A stretch of DNA of 64,000 nucleotides from Coccinella septempunctata (Eukaryota > Arthropoda > Insecta > Coleoptera > Coccinellidae): assembly GCF_907165205.1 (NCBI RefSeq), contig NC_058191.1, forward strand, positions 29,778,064 to 29,842,063, written 5' to 3'. A model generated the notes under the pieces. It saw only the letters and a list, made by a program, of their open reading frames with translations, made no database searches and had not been told where the DNA came from. This document shows positions 1 through 14,300 of this stretch, piece by piece (position 1 is the stretch's first letter; the number at the start of each line of letters is the position of its first letter). The translations under genes were made by a program, and so were the position numbers.

Positions 1-3000
1 TTGTTCATTAGAAGTAAATTGAAGCACATAAAGGATATGCTCTAAAATTTGATATATCCTCGAATTAAGGAAATACTTTTGAGAACCTTCTCAAAAAAGG
101 AACATCTCCTCATTATGCCACACCAGTTTGAAATTTTCTGAGTGAACATTTTCCCGATAGTTTGATTGCTCGCAGAGATCCTGTAGATTGTAGCATGACA
201 TGCCCTGTAACCAGATCCGACGCCTCTTGATTTTTCCTATGGAATAAACACTTAGAATTTATAGATTTGATCTGTAAAAAACCTATCAAACTGAGCCAAC
301 GAATTTAGAAGAATTAGAATTACAGAAATACTTAGGTATGCGATCAATTGAAACTTGAATTCTTTCAAAATGTGCCCGAGCTCTTGAACTCTCGCCTTCA
401 ATCAGATTTTTGAAAAAAAAATCCAATATTGAAGTAATATAGAATGGTTACTGGGGCAGCTTCTAGTCTGAAACTGATTGAATTTTTCTTGACCTGATTC
501 TATTCGGTCTTTGAGTTTCGAGAAAAACTACATGTTTTTGAGGATATATTACTTTACAGGGCTGTGAATATTCAACAACGAAAAGGAAATCCTTCGCGGA
601 ATTCCTATATGGTTCACTGAATCGGAATAGATAATATTCCTAGTGGAATAATCATTATCTTAGACTTTGACCACTACTATCACTCATAAATATTGACAAC
701 AGATCATGTGAAAATTTTTGGACAAATAGTCCTACTAACGTTCCCTCTCATTTAACATTTGTTGATTCACAATAACCATATTTATGTTGAACGTAATTCA
801 ATTTAAACACAAATTTCAAAATCTCACGGTCCAACACTCTATTGAAAAATACTGTGTTTTTCGATGAATCGGAAAGTATTATCATTTCATGACATTGTAC
901 CTTAACGATAAGATATTTCCGAATTGCATTGAAGGGGTCAAAAGCACAATTTGCATGAGAATGGATGAATTCTGAAGTATGGCCATACGTTCGAAGGTAC
1001 TGAGATAAGACGAGTTTTGAATTTTTCACGTGTTCATTTTCAAGGTTTCCCAATTTGCTTTCTTTTTGATTGTGTAAAAATAAAATCAATACAAAGGTGC
1101 TCCTTAATCTTATTGTTTGGCAAATCGGAATAGATAGGTACTCGAAAAGTGTATCTTATTATAAGTCGAACTGAGATCGATTGGCTCAGCATTGATAATT
1201 GATAAAATAGCAATATTCAATTCAATCGTTGCAATATAAAAATTTCATCAACATGATGATGAAAATTTCGCGTGAGTAATCCCAAGTATTATTGCAACTA
1301 CAATCCCTGATAATTTAACGAAAGAGTCCAATTATTATTTTCTTCGAAATATTCCAGATTGCTTCACCCAACTATTCATATTCAAATTTGAAAGAAAGAA
1401 CTCCAACCCAACATGTCTCAGTTATTCAGATCTTGAATACTTTTTGAAATTCACAGCGTTAATATTTCGCGGAGATTCACCTACAAATGAGGGAGAGGAT
1501 ATATTATGACAACAAAATATTTTTTCTAATTCCTTCGAATTGTCCCATAAATTGCCTCTAATTTTTATTACAATTTTCTTAAGTCACTCCTTTTTCTAGT
1601 CACCAAAATAAACTCAATATTTACTTCGCAATCGTTACAGAATACTTCGACAGAAATAAACAAAACAAACAGGACATTTACTCGCTGAATAGAGAAGAAA
1701 CCAAAGAAACAAATGGCAAGTAATCGAATCTAGCAGCTTTGAGCCAACCTGAAATCGCTCTGACATATAATATGTTATGAATTCTTTATATACAGGGTGT
1801 TCCAACGAAAACTCAACACCTTTAAAATGAAAATGTTCAGACTCGTTAATTTCTGTTATTTCTTTTCTGCATTTTAAATCCCCGTAACTAATAGCGATAT
1901 CCAATTTTGAAGCTCGTATCAATTACTATTTGACCCTAAAATTTCGCTTCATAATATCCATCGATATTCCACATTTTCCTTTTAGAGCCGGAAAATCGAG
2001 GTGTTAAGTTTTCGTTGAAACATACTGTATAAAGATTCATTCGAATAAGGTGCCTACCTACAAGAGCATGTGCCCTGTTATATAGACGTATTTATTGAAG
2101 TTTGTTGACGTGTATTGTCAACTAATTTATTGAAACCCAATTAATTTCTGATGTACCTACCTAACATGAAGGTGATGAATACGTTCAACTTTGATTCTCA
2201 ATTAATTTTTTCACGTAAAATGATCCTTGATAATTATTGATTATTAAGGCAGGTTAACTAGCGCAAATAATAAAAGAAGAAGGAAAACTTTGTTTTTTTA
2301 TATGTTGGATTTAGGTCCTTAGTTTTATAGACAACTGTTTTAGGATTTTCATTCGGAAGCAGCTCCAGAAAAATGGAAAATAACGCAAATATGAGAATAA
2401 AGAGAAGCGAGGTACAAGATAGAGGAAGAGACATTAAATATAATAACTTAATAGTGCGAATTAAACAAAATTTAGGAGTGCAGATACAAAGAGAATCATA
2501 TAAATAGTATAGTGCAAAGTAAAATTGTTAATAATACCTACCATTTATTCGATAGGAATTTCATATGAACATGATTAACATGAACATTACTATTTTAAAG
2601 TTCTGTTTTTTAGTTTACTTGTATATACTTTGAGATGATTGTATGAGCAAGTAACATCTACTTAGGGCTTCATGTTATGTGTTTTTTAGAACCTTTAAAA
2701 AAAATTAACGCCTTCCAAAGGCTGTATCTTGAAAGGGAGTCCGATTTAAAAAAATTATGAACTACCTCTGCTTATTTTCATCGAGGACTCATGTCCTTAA
2801 GTCCTCGCATTTATTTACAGACAACCTGCTTAAACGTTCATGAAGTATTAATAAAAAACGCATTTTTGTGTACATAATATGCTTTCAATTATCAACTGAA
2901 ATTAAATTGTAACATATTTATGCAACATGAAATAACTTCTCTCACTAGACTCGCAGACTCGCTGGTCTAATGAAGAGTAAACCGGTACAGAAAAACGAAG

Positions 3001-4998
3001 ACAATTCCAAATGTGAAAAAGAAAAGAAAAAGAAGCCAATAGGAAAGTTCAAGGCCCCTTCTCTTCCAGTTTAGTTATAGGTTGGCGAATCAAATGATGT
3101 GTTTTGAATAAATCAAATTATTTTTTTATGGTAAATACTGTATTATTTTTGTGATACAATCTGCATAATTCGTATCAGTCACTTTAAAAAAAATGAATGA
3201 ATGTAAATTAAATTTGGCAGATAAATAACGCTAACTGAATGTAATTTCTTTAAATCTTGGGAAATCAGGCGAACGTATTGAACATTTCTGTGAAAACGAT
3301 CACATGCATTATTTTCTTCAATTTCAAAATTCTGAATCCAAAATGGTCTCAATTACACAGATTCTCAAAATTGAAAAAGAAATTTTTCTTGGGAAATAGT
3401 CGTTTTCTAATTTTGTGACAAACATAGTATTGAAGGATTGATGTGGACACCTTGTTGAAAAATTCGTTGTTATATTTGCTTCTCTCCGTTTGTCAGAACG
3501 GAAATACATCATCCTCCGAGAAGAAAGAGATAAGCATTTGAAATTTTCAGTGTCCAAATATGCTAATAAATCTGCTGAATGTTTATGAATTTGCGAGTAA
3601 TGATTTTGAACTGAAACAAGTGAAACTCATTGTAGCCGTGAAGTTTTTACCAATATGCGAAGACTGGTGTATAATTTCGTGGAGGTCTTTCACTTAAGAA
3701 TGAAGAATTATCCTAAAGAACAATTTTCCATCGGAATTTCAAGTAACTCATTGTGTCACTCAGAATTTCATAACATTGCCGAGTGCGATTTTTTTTTTAC
3801 TGTATGTATTTCCTGAAAGTTCTCTCTGGCTTTGTTTAGAAATATGGATGACCAAACACTGGATATGAATTTGAACAAGAGCTCCTCACTTCACGTAATT
3901 GGTCATTACTCGTCTTGTTTCAACACACTTTTCTATGAACGTATGTCTGTCTATGGTTATGGTTACTGCTGTTTTCCCCTCACAATCATATCCTTGGGAT
4001 ACAGGAAAGTTGAGTATTTGTGCCAGAAATTGGTAGACCTTTTCTTGCTAGGATGATTTGATTATTGATGAGTGTTTTTATCAGGTCTTTTCATGAAATA
4101 TTTGAGCTTATTGAACCTGAATTTTTCCTTCGTTTGAGTATCATTGAGGTCGAATGATGATTCATTGAGTACCAAGTACTACCCTACGAAAATAGCCATG
4201 TTTTCGATAACCACTTCTAAAGTGATTGGATCATCACCAAATACTTAATATGTAAAAATTCCAATTGAATTGAATAATTTAATTCTTATACTTAATGAAG
4301 AAAGGGTTGATAAAAAAACCATCATGTCTAAATCATTCCCAGCACGAGAAGTTCTAAGCTTTGTTGTCAAACAAAATGGTAAGGGTAGCTACTAATAGAA
4401 ATCAACTACTCGTCTTGTAGAGGGTGCAAGACACACTCCTCAATAATACATGAAAAGTTGCATAATTTAAAATAAAAATTGATTTGTTCCAGCATTTTTC
4501 TATAAAACAGTAAATATCAAAAATATGAATTTTGTGCGTTACTCTTTCCTCTGTGTAATGTTTTCTATTGCAAATATCACTTTCAGCGTCTACCGATACC
4601 ATTTCCACCAGACAGACAGACAGATAAGAGTCCACAGAGCTGCGTGTAATCTCCATATTACAATTAAGATGCCTCTTCATTTCATTTGACTCTCACACTC
4701 CAAAGTTTGCCTTTCACGTCACTTTTTCCGAAAAATAAACTGGAATTATCATTTTTAATCAAAAACTGGTCTTTAATTAGGAAACAGATTATCACCTTTA
4801 AATAATCGATTAGAACTGTTTACACCGTTGACTGATCGGTTCAAGCTTACTAATTTCCCAAACTGCAACGGAAACGATAAAAGGACCTTTACCACGGGGA
4901 TCGGTCATCGGTGATGAGCAAAGAAAAAAAATTATTTTCATGGCAGTTTTCGATGACGGACTTTAATCTCAACCTAAAATGCTCGTATACGACAAATC
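1..4998. other. Intergenic region upstream of ABCG gene 1
   Basis: AT-rich DNA with no recognisable gene on either strand. Open frames are short (at most 113 codons) and show no family resemblance, codon bias or splice structure. The only structured item I see is the foldback element at about 1793-2034. Distal regulatory elements of gene 1 could lie here, but nothing in the sequence identifies them. Confidence 0.6.
1793..2034. repeat. Short foldback element with ACAGGGTG-type ends
   Basis: The left end reads TATACAGGGTGTTCCAACG. The right end, reverse-complemented, reads TATACAGTATGTTTCAACG. Both continue with a shared AAAACT-AACACCT stretch, giving inverted ends of about 33 bp around a 170-bp centre without coding capacity. 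The ACAGGGTG terminus recurs through the window (24549, 35581, 43692, 61692), so this belongs to an abundant class of nonautonomous elements. No clean target duplication was found. Confidence 0.65.
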
Positions 4999-5036
4999 TA
5001 TATAAGTGACCATACTTGCAAGATAACGCTGCAGTC
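4999..5036 (+). promoter_or_regulatory. Core promoter of ABCG gene 1 (TATA box plus initiator)
   Basis: TATATAAG begins at 4999. A CAGTCA initiator-like sequence has its A at about 5033, placing the TATA box some 31-34 bases upstream of the presumed start. The resulting 5' UTR would be about 94 bases with no upstream intron, ending at the ATG at 5127 in a good context (GAACCATGG). The motif pair and spacing are visible; promoter use is inferred. Confidence 0.55.
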
Positions 5037-5126
5037 AATGCTCGTATCTGAAGTACCAAGGTTCCCCTTTGTTGCCATCGCGGATCTGATGTAGAATAGC
5101 CCGATCAAGAGTAGAAACAAAGAACC

Positions 5127-5325
5127 ATGGAGGTTATAATGCACGAAGTATCCAACGGTGCCGTGAATGGTGACAGTGCTGTTCAGTACGACAAAGGTAC
5201 AGACGAAGTGCGGTGTGGTGGAGTTGGAAAAAATGACGCAAAATTCAATAGGCTTCCTACTAGGAGTCCTGTGGACATCACCTTTCAAAATATCGTATTC
5301 TCAGCCCCTCTGGGATTCAGAAAAG
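5127..5325 (+). CDS. ABCG gene 1, coding exon 1
   Basis: Encodes residues 1-66 plus one base: a hydrophilic N-terminal tail followed by the first strand of the ATPase domain (DITFQNIVFSAP). It ends in FRK and a phase-1 donor AAAAG|GTAGGT. The start was chosen because it is the first ATG after the predicted transcription start, has a strong context, and leads in frame into exon 2. Confidence 0.9.
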
Positions 5326-8300
5326 GTAGGTCTTTGTGAAGGAAACATTCGTGAATTTATAGTATGAGTTTAATTCTTCCGAATGCCATCAGATGTTCCA
5401 ATGACTATCAGAGAGAAAAAGAAAGATTTGTTTACGATGAGTGCTGGACAAATGGGTTAAACTTGTTATATTTGAGTTCATTCACTTCCCCATTAATCGA
5501 TTATTGCGGAATCTGTTAGCGCTATCGGTAAATTCCAAGGAAATGGAATAATAATTTATAAGCATTCTTATTCAATTATCGGTTTTCATGATTGAATCAT
5601 CGATTGCCTTATTCTGGTCCACGATCATCTTTCCCCGAAACAAATTAGAAGGAAAAGATCGTTCGAAAGGTCATGGGAAAATTGGCAATTTATATATCTT
5701 TCAGAAATTCCATTTTTTTTTTCATGAGTCAAGAATTTAAAGCCCAATATTTTCAGAGAATCGTAGTCTGCTCTCTAATAATATCTGCTGTATTCCTATA
5801 TAGATGTCAATAAAATCAATAATAAAAGTTGATTTATTGAAGCTTTCATCTTGAATTAATGAGCAATGAACATTTTTTACCTGTTAAAAATGACATAAGC
5901 TTTTATGAATCTCTCGATCATTGTACGCTAAGTGATCTAATATATCCGATAGAATATTTGAGAGCATTCTCAAATAAATTTTCTTCTGAAAATCGTTACT
6001 CTACTACTGACATGTACCGCTTCGAAGGAAGTTTTTCATCAATATCCTCATCGTGCTCAGATAATCTGTATATCTACTCCCTCGTATTTTTCAAATCGTT
6101 TGATCCTCTTCGAATTGAAAAATGAAAGATTACACTATATACCTTTTACAACTGTGTTATTATAATTATCATCAAGAGGAATCAATTTGCCGTAGGTACT
6201 TCGATCCAACTGCGATGAAGTAGTCGCTAATTCATTTACACACAAACCATCTATCGATACAACAATCATATTCATTAATTTTTCTAGTTTTAACACTTCG
6301 TTCAAGTCGGAATTGAAAAGTCATCCCAATCCATTGAATTTTTATTGTGTTCCATTGAAATGAATCATAATCATTCCAAGGTCAGTCTTTTCAAAAAATA
6401 GATAGATTTATTTTTCCTCACTCTCTGATTCTAAGAAGTGACATTATCTGAAAAAATTATCATCCGAATTTAATTTCCGTTATTTCCTAAAACAGAAGTA
6501 TGTTCTAGAGAAGCTTATACCTCCATTCATTTAAGCATTAACTTTCTAGAATGCAAAATCTGGCATTATTCTTGAGTTCAACACAAGAAAAACTATCAAA
6601 AGAATATACTAACTGAATTAGACGCGTACGTTATGTTATGCAAAATATTCAATAACTAATAAAAAATATTTTGGAATGAACTATTGGTTCATAATAAAAA
6701 ATAATCATGATAAGGTTTATTTCTTATCGAAATAAATAATGAATAAAAACAAGGAATTAACAAAACAATAAATATTCTACACTTACTGCTATAAAAACAT
6801 TCAAATGTGTAGGCGTTTAATCTTTTTTGGGTGCAAATGACGATTTTAACATTTTTTATTCAGAAAAAGATAATTTAATTTTTTCATTATATAAATATGG
6901 AAACTTTAATCGTTTTCAATCAAAGTGAAAATAAATACACGACCACTATTTGAATTGAACAGACCCATCTCTTAGTTGGGTCACCTCCCATATTTTTTAA
7001 AAATTTCAAATTTTATTTTCTAAAAACCTAGCACAAATACCATGAAATTGGACAGAAAATGCTTCCTCAACAGTCAAATATTTCTATCTCATAGAATAGA
7101 CCTGTAGCAAGTGACATTTCCATTATTCCATGCTATGATGATTTTGATATCAAGGAAGATGATAAATAATGAATTCCTTTTGCATCTCGCTTGTCATTTT
7201 CTCAAAAAAAAAAAAAAAATGTGTCATCTCAACTGAAAAAACTTATAGTTTGAAAACAAACACAATGATTTCAATGATCTTCTTCAGAAAAGACGTTGGA
7301 TAATTTTTTTCGCAGCCTAGCAACTATGGCCAGTACTAGCACGAGTACAGTTCATCATCATCCTCAAAGTCGATATAACGATATCTGTAGAAATGACAAT
7401 GGTCAAAAGTCTTCACAAAGCTAAGAAATGTTGATTAGTTTCACAAAATAATAAAGACTAATTTTTATTAACGATGAGCTTCACTGAGAGTTGAGATTTC
7501 TTCACACGAAGAATAAAATATTGCTCCATGTTCCTGCTATCTATCATCTACCAATTTGTTAGACACGCGTACACACTTCGTCACAAATTAAAGAAAGGAA
7601 ATGAAGTTTGTAGATCGCGAAAATAATTCGGTATTTAATTTGAATGAATAACGTTTTAACTTTCCTTTCAAGGTTACAAGTGTTGTTGTTTTCTCCATAA
7701 AGAAGCGGTGAGATAAAGCAGTAGGAGCAAAAGAGCATTTTTCATTCTATAATTATTCTATGCGGTTATATTTATACTTAAATGTCCATCTTTGTCAACG
7801 AACTATTTTAGCCCTTGTCTTCTTTTTCACATGAATGTTCGAATAACTCTATGTTGGGGAACAATTATTATAAAACATGGAGTTGTAGCTTGAAGGATGA
7901 AATCAACCATTATAGATCATTCGGATAGGCAAATATTCATTCGATCCAATGAAATTTTGAGATTTATCAAGATTAATTGGAAGAGAAGAATTCCTTATTT
8001 AGATTACAAAATTCACATAATTATTTGATGGAGCTTAATTACATTAGAGGATACAAAAAAGGAGACGAATAGCTGAATGTGTCGAGGTAAAAGCATATTG
8101 AATTGTAACCTTTTTCTATTTTTTGGCCCTAAGGATTGAACTGTAACTTGGAACACAATAATTTTTTTATCATAATTTTCTATTTCCCCTAACTAATTTT
8201 TCGAAGCATCTAGTACGGATTTTATAGAGTATCTATCTATCATTTCAAAATTATAAACTTTTCATATACATGTAGACTGATGATGAAAATTAAATATATG

Positions 8301-11300
8301 CAAAAGAGAAACAGCCGAATTCCTATGATTGGGACGCTCTCTACTTCACCAAGATCTTATTCTCCTTCTCCAAACAATGAATGATTTTCATTTGAACGTA
8401 TTGTACAAGAAATAATAAAATACATATTTCAGATTTTTTGATTCTCTGCTGTGACAAAGAATGTCAACAACAAAATGTGAACAATTGTTCATAATGCTTA
8501 TAGTTCAAACGTAAACGAAATTGAATGATTAAAAACTAATGTCATACAAACAACTGAATTGAAATTGCATCAAAACAAAGTTTCATCATTTAAATACAGT
8601 CTCCATTTCCTAAAGACGTTAATTCTTGGAATAAAAGGAAAACAAGAAATTATTGAAGGATGCAATTCTTCTTGAAGATTTCCAAATATTCAGTCGTATT
8701 GAACGACTTAATTCAAGAGAAAAAATACCAACCGCAAAATATCAATAAAATAATCGAAATTCTGTGACCTGATCGAAAATATAACCTATTATTTTTTGCT
8801 AGAATGAAAATAATTTCCATCTTGAAGAAGTTTCAACTCATTATTTCGCAATTAGGTAGCGTTGATAATAAAGGTAGATTAATGGCGACGACAGCATCAT
8901 AATTTCATCTTGTTCGTTGAATTTTCAAGACAATTAGGAAATTTATGCATGCAATAATGCAATTTTCAATTTTTTTCGAATTCTACGTTATAATTAAATG
9001 TCTTGATGGAAAAACAAATTAAGCTACAGTGACAGTAAATAATGATAAAAAGTTCAATTTTTAGGTAGATAGGTATTTATTTCATCACTTAATATAATCT
9101 TTCACTGAACTGTAATCGAAATTTTACAGGTTACAAGGAAATCATACACAATATTAGCGGTAGATTTCCACCAGGTCAGCTCATCGCCATTATGGGACCC
9201 TCAGGAGCTGGCAAAAGTACCTTGTTGGACGTGTTGAGTGGCTACAGGAAGACTGACATCGACGGTACAGTGTATATAAATGGAGAAGAAAGAGACATGA
9301 GGTCTTTCAGAAAAATGTCCTGCTACATCACTCAAGATGATCGTTTACAACCGCTCCTGACGGTCAAGGAGAGCATGATGATTGCTGCAGACTTGAAATT
9401 GCCCACGGATACATCGCTGAGGGAGAAACTAAAAATAGTAAGTATCGTATAAAATCAAAAGTCAAACATAAAGTTGGAAGAGTTTATACCACGTGACTTT
9501 CTCGCCATCCGTATAAGGCGTAAAGGGGGAAAGACTACCAGAATGTGGAGTGTTGCCAGAACACTTGAACGATAAGTAAACGTTACGAATATTACAATAG
9601 TATCCACTTCCGTCGAAAAGCTATCAGCACTTAACGAACGTCTTTTTTCAATAGGATACAAATTGTAGCCAATGGCGAAACTTTTCGATAAATTTTTTCA
9701 TGTGGAAATTCATAGAAGAGATGATTTCACCTCGGAAAGTCAATGACATAAAGGAATATTTGTTCTTCAATGAAAAAAAAATTTTTTCTCTGTTTGACGA
9801 ATAAAAAAATTTCTGACTTTCCGAGATGACGAACTGATTGAATTGAATTATAATGAAAACTCCAAATAAATAAGTGGTTTCTGACGTAAGATATTCATTT
9901 TCTCTTTCTGTAATTATTTTCGCTATGTAAAATCTCAAGGTTATCAAAGTTTGTTGTATGATTAAGTTCTTGAAGGTGCTCTCCAAGAGCTGAATGGGGT
10001 CTATTCTTAAGGTATTCCAAGAATTTTTCTTTCATGATTCGGGTTGTCCTTCATATAAAAAGATTCAGCAAAAAGAAAAAAAAAAGATTCAACGAACACC
10101 TGCAAAATAGACCCCATTCAGCGCTTGGGGAGCAACTTCAAGAACTCAATCATACATAATTCATTCAATGAACTAAAAATAAGTTTTTTTCGTTATTCAA
10201 CAGCCTGTATCTTTTAAACTGAGCCGATTCGGAAAAATTGTAAAGGTGAAAATGTTTCTTGTGACCTCAAAAATTACTGTTAAAATATGTGTACCAATCA
10301 AAGACTCACCCTGTAGTTTGGTAAGGAGGTTCACTGCGACCTCAAGGTCTATTGTGCCCCAACTCAACTTCATTGAGTCCAATGGGTGAACAATAGTTTC
10401 CTGCTCTTCCCCACATAATCTACAATCATCAGTTTCTGATGATTGCCCATTATTATCATAATAATATGCTTTCTAAGGCGACAATGTCCTTTGAAGAAGC
10501 CGCTGAGGAATCGTAACTTATTATTTCTTAGATCCAAATACTTCTTGTATCTTGCAGTCTTAAAATTCCGGAGGAATTTTTTTGAATGATCCATTCGCTC
10601 AAGATTCCTCCAAACATTTCTGGTCTAACACGTAGATCGACAAATCTCAAACTATAATAGACCCTTTTCGCTTCTCGAAACACCCTGTATAAAATTGAAT
10701 AATTGTTGTTTCCATAAGGCATGATGCAAAAATGTTGGCATATTTCAGTATGCTCGTAAGACAAGGCTTCATTTCATTGTTTTGTATTGTAATTTCGAAA
10801 TGATTCATCGAATGATTAAACTGAACTTTCCGCCCACAAACTGTAAAATTGAACTTACACTTTTGCACACTCAATCTGCATGTTTCTAGATACCTAATCA
10901 CTTAGAGATTCCCAAGGTTAAAGGAAGAACGAATGGAAATAAATATATTGTGAGCTAATGAGATCAAATTCTGTTATGATAATTGTAACTGATGATTAAT
11001 AATAACACGTTTCTATCATTGTGGAATAGAATTCGTTTATTTGAGGAAGAATCCATTTATCTTTATTCGTTTTATTCGTCTGATTTTTGGTCGGCCTATT
11101 TTACATACGATATCCGCCTTTTCACTAGATAACTGGGGTCAAATATCAGCTAAAAGTTGAAAAATTCTCTTCATTCCATTCCATCTCATCTTGTTTCTAT
11201 AATATCCCAAACGTGTACTATGGGTCAAGGCAACAAATCTACTTGATTATCTTCAAAATGAGTCAACGTGATTTTGACAATACCTGGTCAACATGATTCT

Positions 11301-14300
11301 GACTTACATCTGAATGTGACACGTTATGTTGCTTCTCCAGAAAATAATGAGATTCATTATCTTGTCTTTCACCTTGCACGTCCATCATGCATGCCTAAAC
11401 AAAATCTGGATGCATATAATCTTAGGAACTTAGGTTATTCTGCTCTGCAAAGCATTGGTCCTCAATCTATCTTGTGGGCGTGAAGCGGTCCCTTCGAGTC
11501 AAAAGTCTGAGGCGAGGGTTTTGAATTGGAATCTTTCTTCTGACTTTTCCTGTACCTCTAGCCCTTCGTGTAGGACAGTTTTGATACTATACCCGACAAG
11601 AATTCATCATCCTATTAAAACTTTTGTGCATCCACTTTTATCAATCATATTTCAGAAAGATTAGAATCACCCTGTATAATTACACAGGGGTGGAATTCTA
11701 ATAGCACTTCTATCCCGTAATTACTCAATACTTGAATATTTTGTATTTAAAGTAGGTATACACCTCGAGCAAAACAGTATTGAACTTTGTCTCTCTTTAA
11801 TCGTATTTTATATCGGAAATATAGCATAGGCGTCGATATGGATAGGCATTTAGGTACCAGATTCATAAATTCTCAGTTGTTTGGATATCTGAGGTGTAAC
11901 AGAAATCTGGACAAATACAGAAAGACCTTATATCATATGGTATTCAATAATGTCACCCCGAAACGCCCCAAAATAAAAAGTGAGTAGAAAAGCGTAGGAG
12001 CTGTCTCAAAAAAAATCAAGGAAGTACAAAATATCTTCGTCGTGATTTCAAAATCCGTCCATTCTCCCGTTGTTGGTGAACACAAAGTCGCATTATCACA
12101 GATGAGCAATAACAAATGATATGCATTACTCCATTTCTATTGTCCCAATTGGAGATTTCCTAAACACGGGTCATTGAGCAGCTGATAAGAGCCACGCTTA
12201 CGGCACTTATCGCAATGGTCAGTTATTCGTGTAGATAAACATAAAATACTCCTTCAGAATGTTATTTGTTTTTGTTTGCGAATGCAACAATACCATAAAA
12301 CGTATCGCACATTCCATAAATAAATTTTGCTTTCATGAACACCTATTTATGGGAATTATTCATGTTACAAATATGAACTTGATGTGATATTCCAGATAAA
12401 TCCCGAAAATCTAACATTCGTTCAGAGTTGGCAGAACTTACTGATGTTGATTTTCATGGTCAGTAGGTATTCTACGTTCTAGGTCATCAGGATATTCTTG
12501 AGTATAGAATCTATTAGCATTTACATATTATAGTTTATTCTGTATAGATAACTTACTGTAGAAAAATGTTTTGCACCCATTATACGAAGGACAAGAAAAA
12601 TATCATTAATATTACACCAGAAGGCACGTCATGTCCCATATAAGTATCTTCATTCCAAATTCAAGAACTCGACAATGCTTCACAGCTTTTTTGAAAGCCG
12701 TAATAGTATGGGATTGTACGACATTTGTACACTATTTTCACAATTTAAGTATATTTCAATCAGAAATAATTCAGTTATGTCCTCGTTTTAATGTTGATTA
12801 GAAATACTGTTGGCCAAGGTTGTAGCCAAAGAGGTTTCTGACATAAGTTCGTTGAAAAAAGTCTACTTATTTTTTATTTTCTATCACCGCTAGAAAAATT
12901 GCTCGACATTTCAGAGTCACCTTGTATTTTAGGTTCTCCCAAGAATATTTTCTCCACTGCGCATCCTCTATTTGACGCTACCTGCTCTTATGATTTTCAA
13001 GCAGTGCTCAGGTAGTTAGGTTAACCTATTTTATGCAGAGTTCGAATTGATTAAAAACGTGATCATTCTATAGTTGTTCGTAATTCAATAGGCACAAATC
13101 TAGTGGTCCTCACCAAGCTTATGTATTTTAGATAAATTTATGTATACCAGTCAAATTTAGTATGAATACACGGGTCTAGTCCATGCAGAGACTTGTAAAA
13201 TCCCAAATGATCGTATCTTTTTCTCATATGAGATCATTCTAGTCTGGTATTTCCGAAGTTCGAACTCAACCAGAGGATACCTTTTGGACTTGATCATCTA
13301 TATAACAATTGAAAGAACTTATATGTATAATTTTGCCCTTCTGGAGATTATGCTATTGTTTCAGCTAATTAGATATTACCTTCATTTGAAGAGCATTTGT
13401 AATAAATAATTTTTATCGGCATCTGAATCTATTACCTGAGTACTTTATCCTAAGGATCGATCTCCTAATATTTCACAATGACGCATTCCTCTCTGATAGG
13501 AAAATAAAGGATTTTGGATTGTGGGTACAAAGTGTTCACAAACGCGTAGTATCATTTATTGTAAGTGGGGTCCGATTATTTACAATCGTTTGTGATGATT
13601 AATCGGGCCTTTTTTTAGATGATTTTTCTAACATGATAATCAATGTTGTTGTAGATAATAATTTAACCTTTGAGATGAATAAATATCAACTCATATCCAG
13701 CTGCTATCCATTTTTGTCGTAAAAGGCACTTGCATTGTATTTTGCTGATGAGTGGCAATCGACCCAGCACTTAAAACTGAATGTCTTATCACTGTTCTCA
13801 AGAATTAACTAATATTGAATACTTAGCAATTTGATGTACAAACACCAACACTCAACAGCGTGGGCGTATGTGCTTTGAAGGTTTTTTTTTCAAATAAAAA
13901 ATGGTTTCGCGATGTATCAGTTCCATTGACTATGGACTAATATGGTGAAATATTTATACAGCTAAATCAAAAATCAGTGATTTACAAAATAAACAGGATG
14001 TTGAAGATTATCACTCATACCTTTTCATATTTTCCTTTTATTTTTTGCCAGATTATATAGAAAGTTAATTTATCTCAGCGAATTCGGAATCCGTAATAAG
14101 TATAATTATTCATATTATATTCGCTGATTATTCATTTAATGAATAATGGTGAGTTTTGTACGCTTTCTTGTACTTTTCCAATTCTCTGTACAATACTCCT
14201 TATTGCATGAGCTGAGCTCGTGCAGATTTAACTACCTTATGATGGTTTTATTCATACAACTCCTATTAACTAAGACCTAACAAAGGAACCAACCTTTTTT

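Noticed and set aside
11268..11664. Open frames in a slightly GC-richer part of intron 2
   Set aside because: They have no family motifs and no splice context linking them to the ABCG transcript. They are possibly transposon-derived but cannot be supported.
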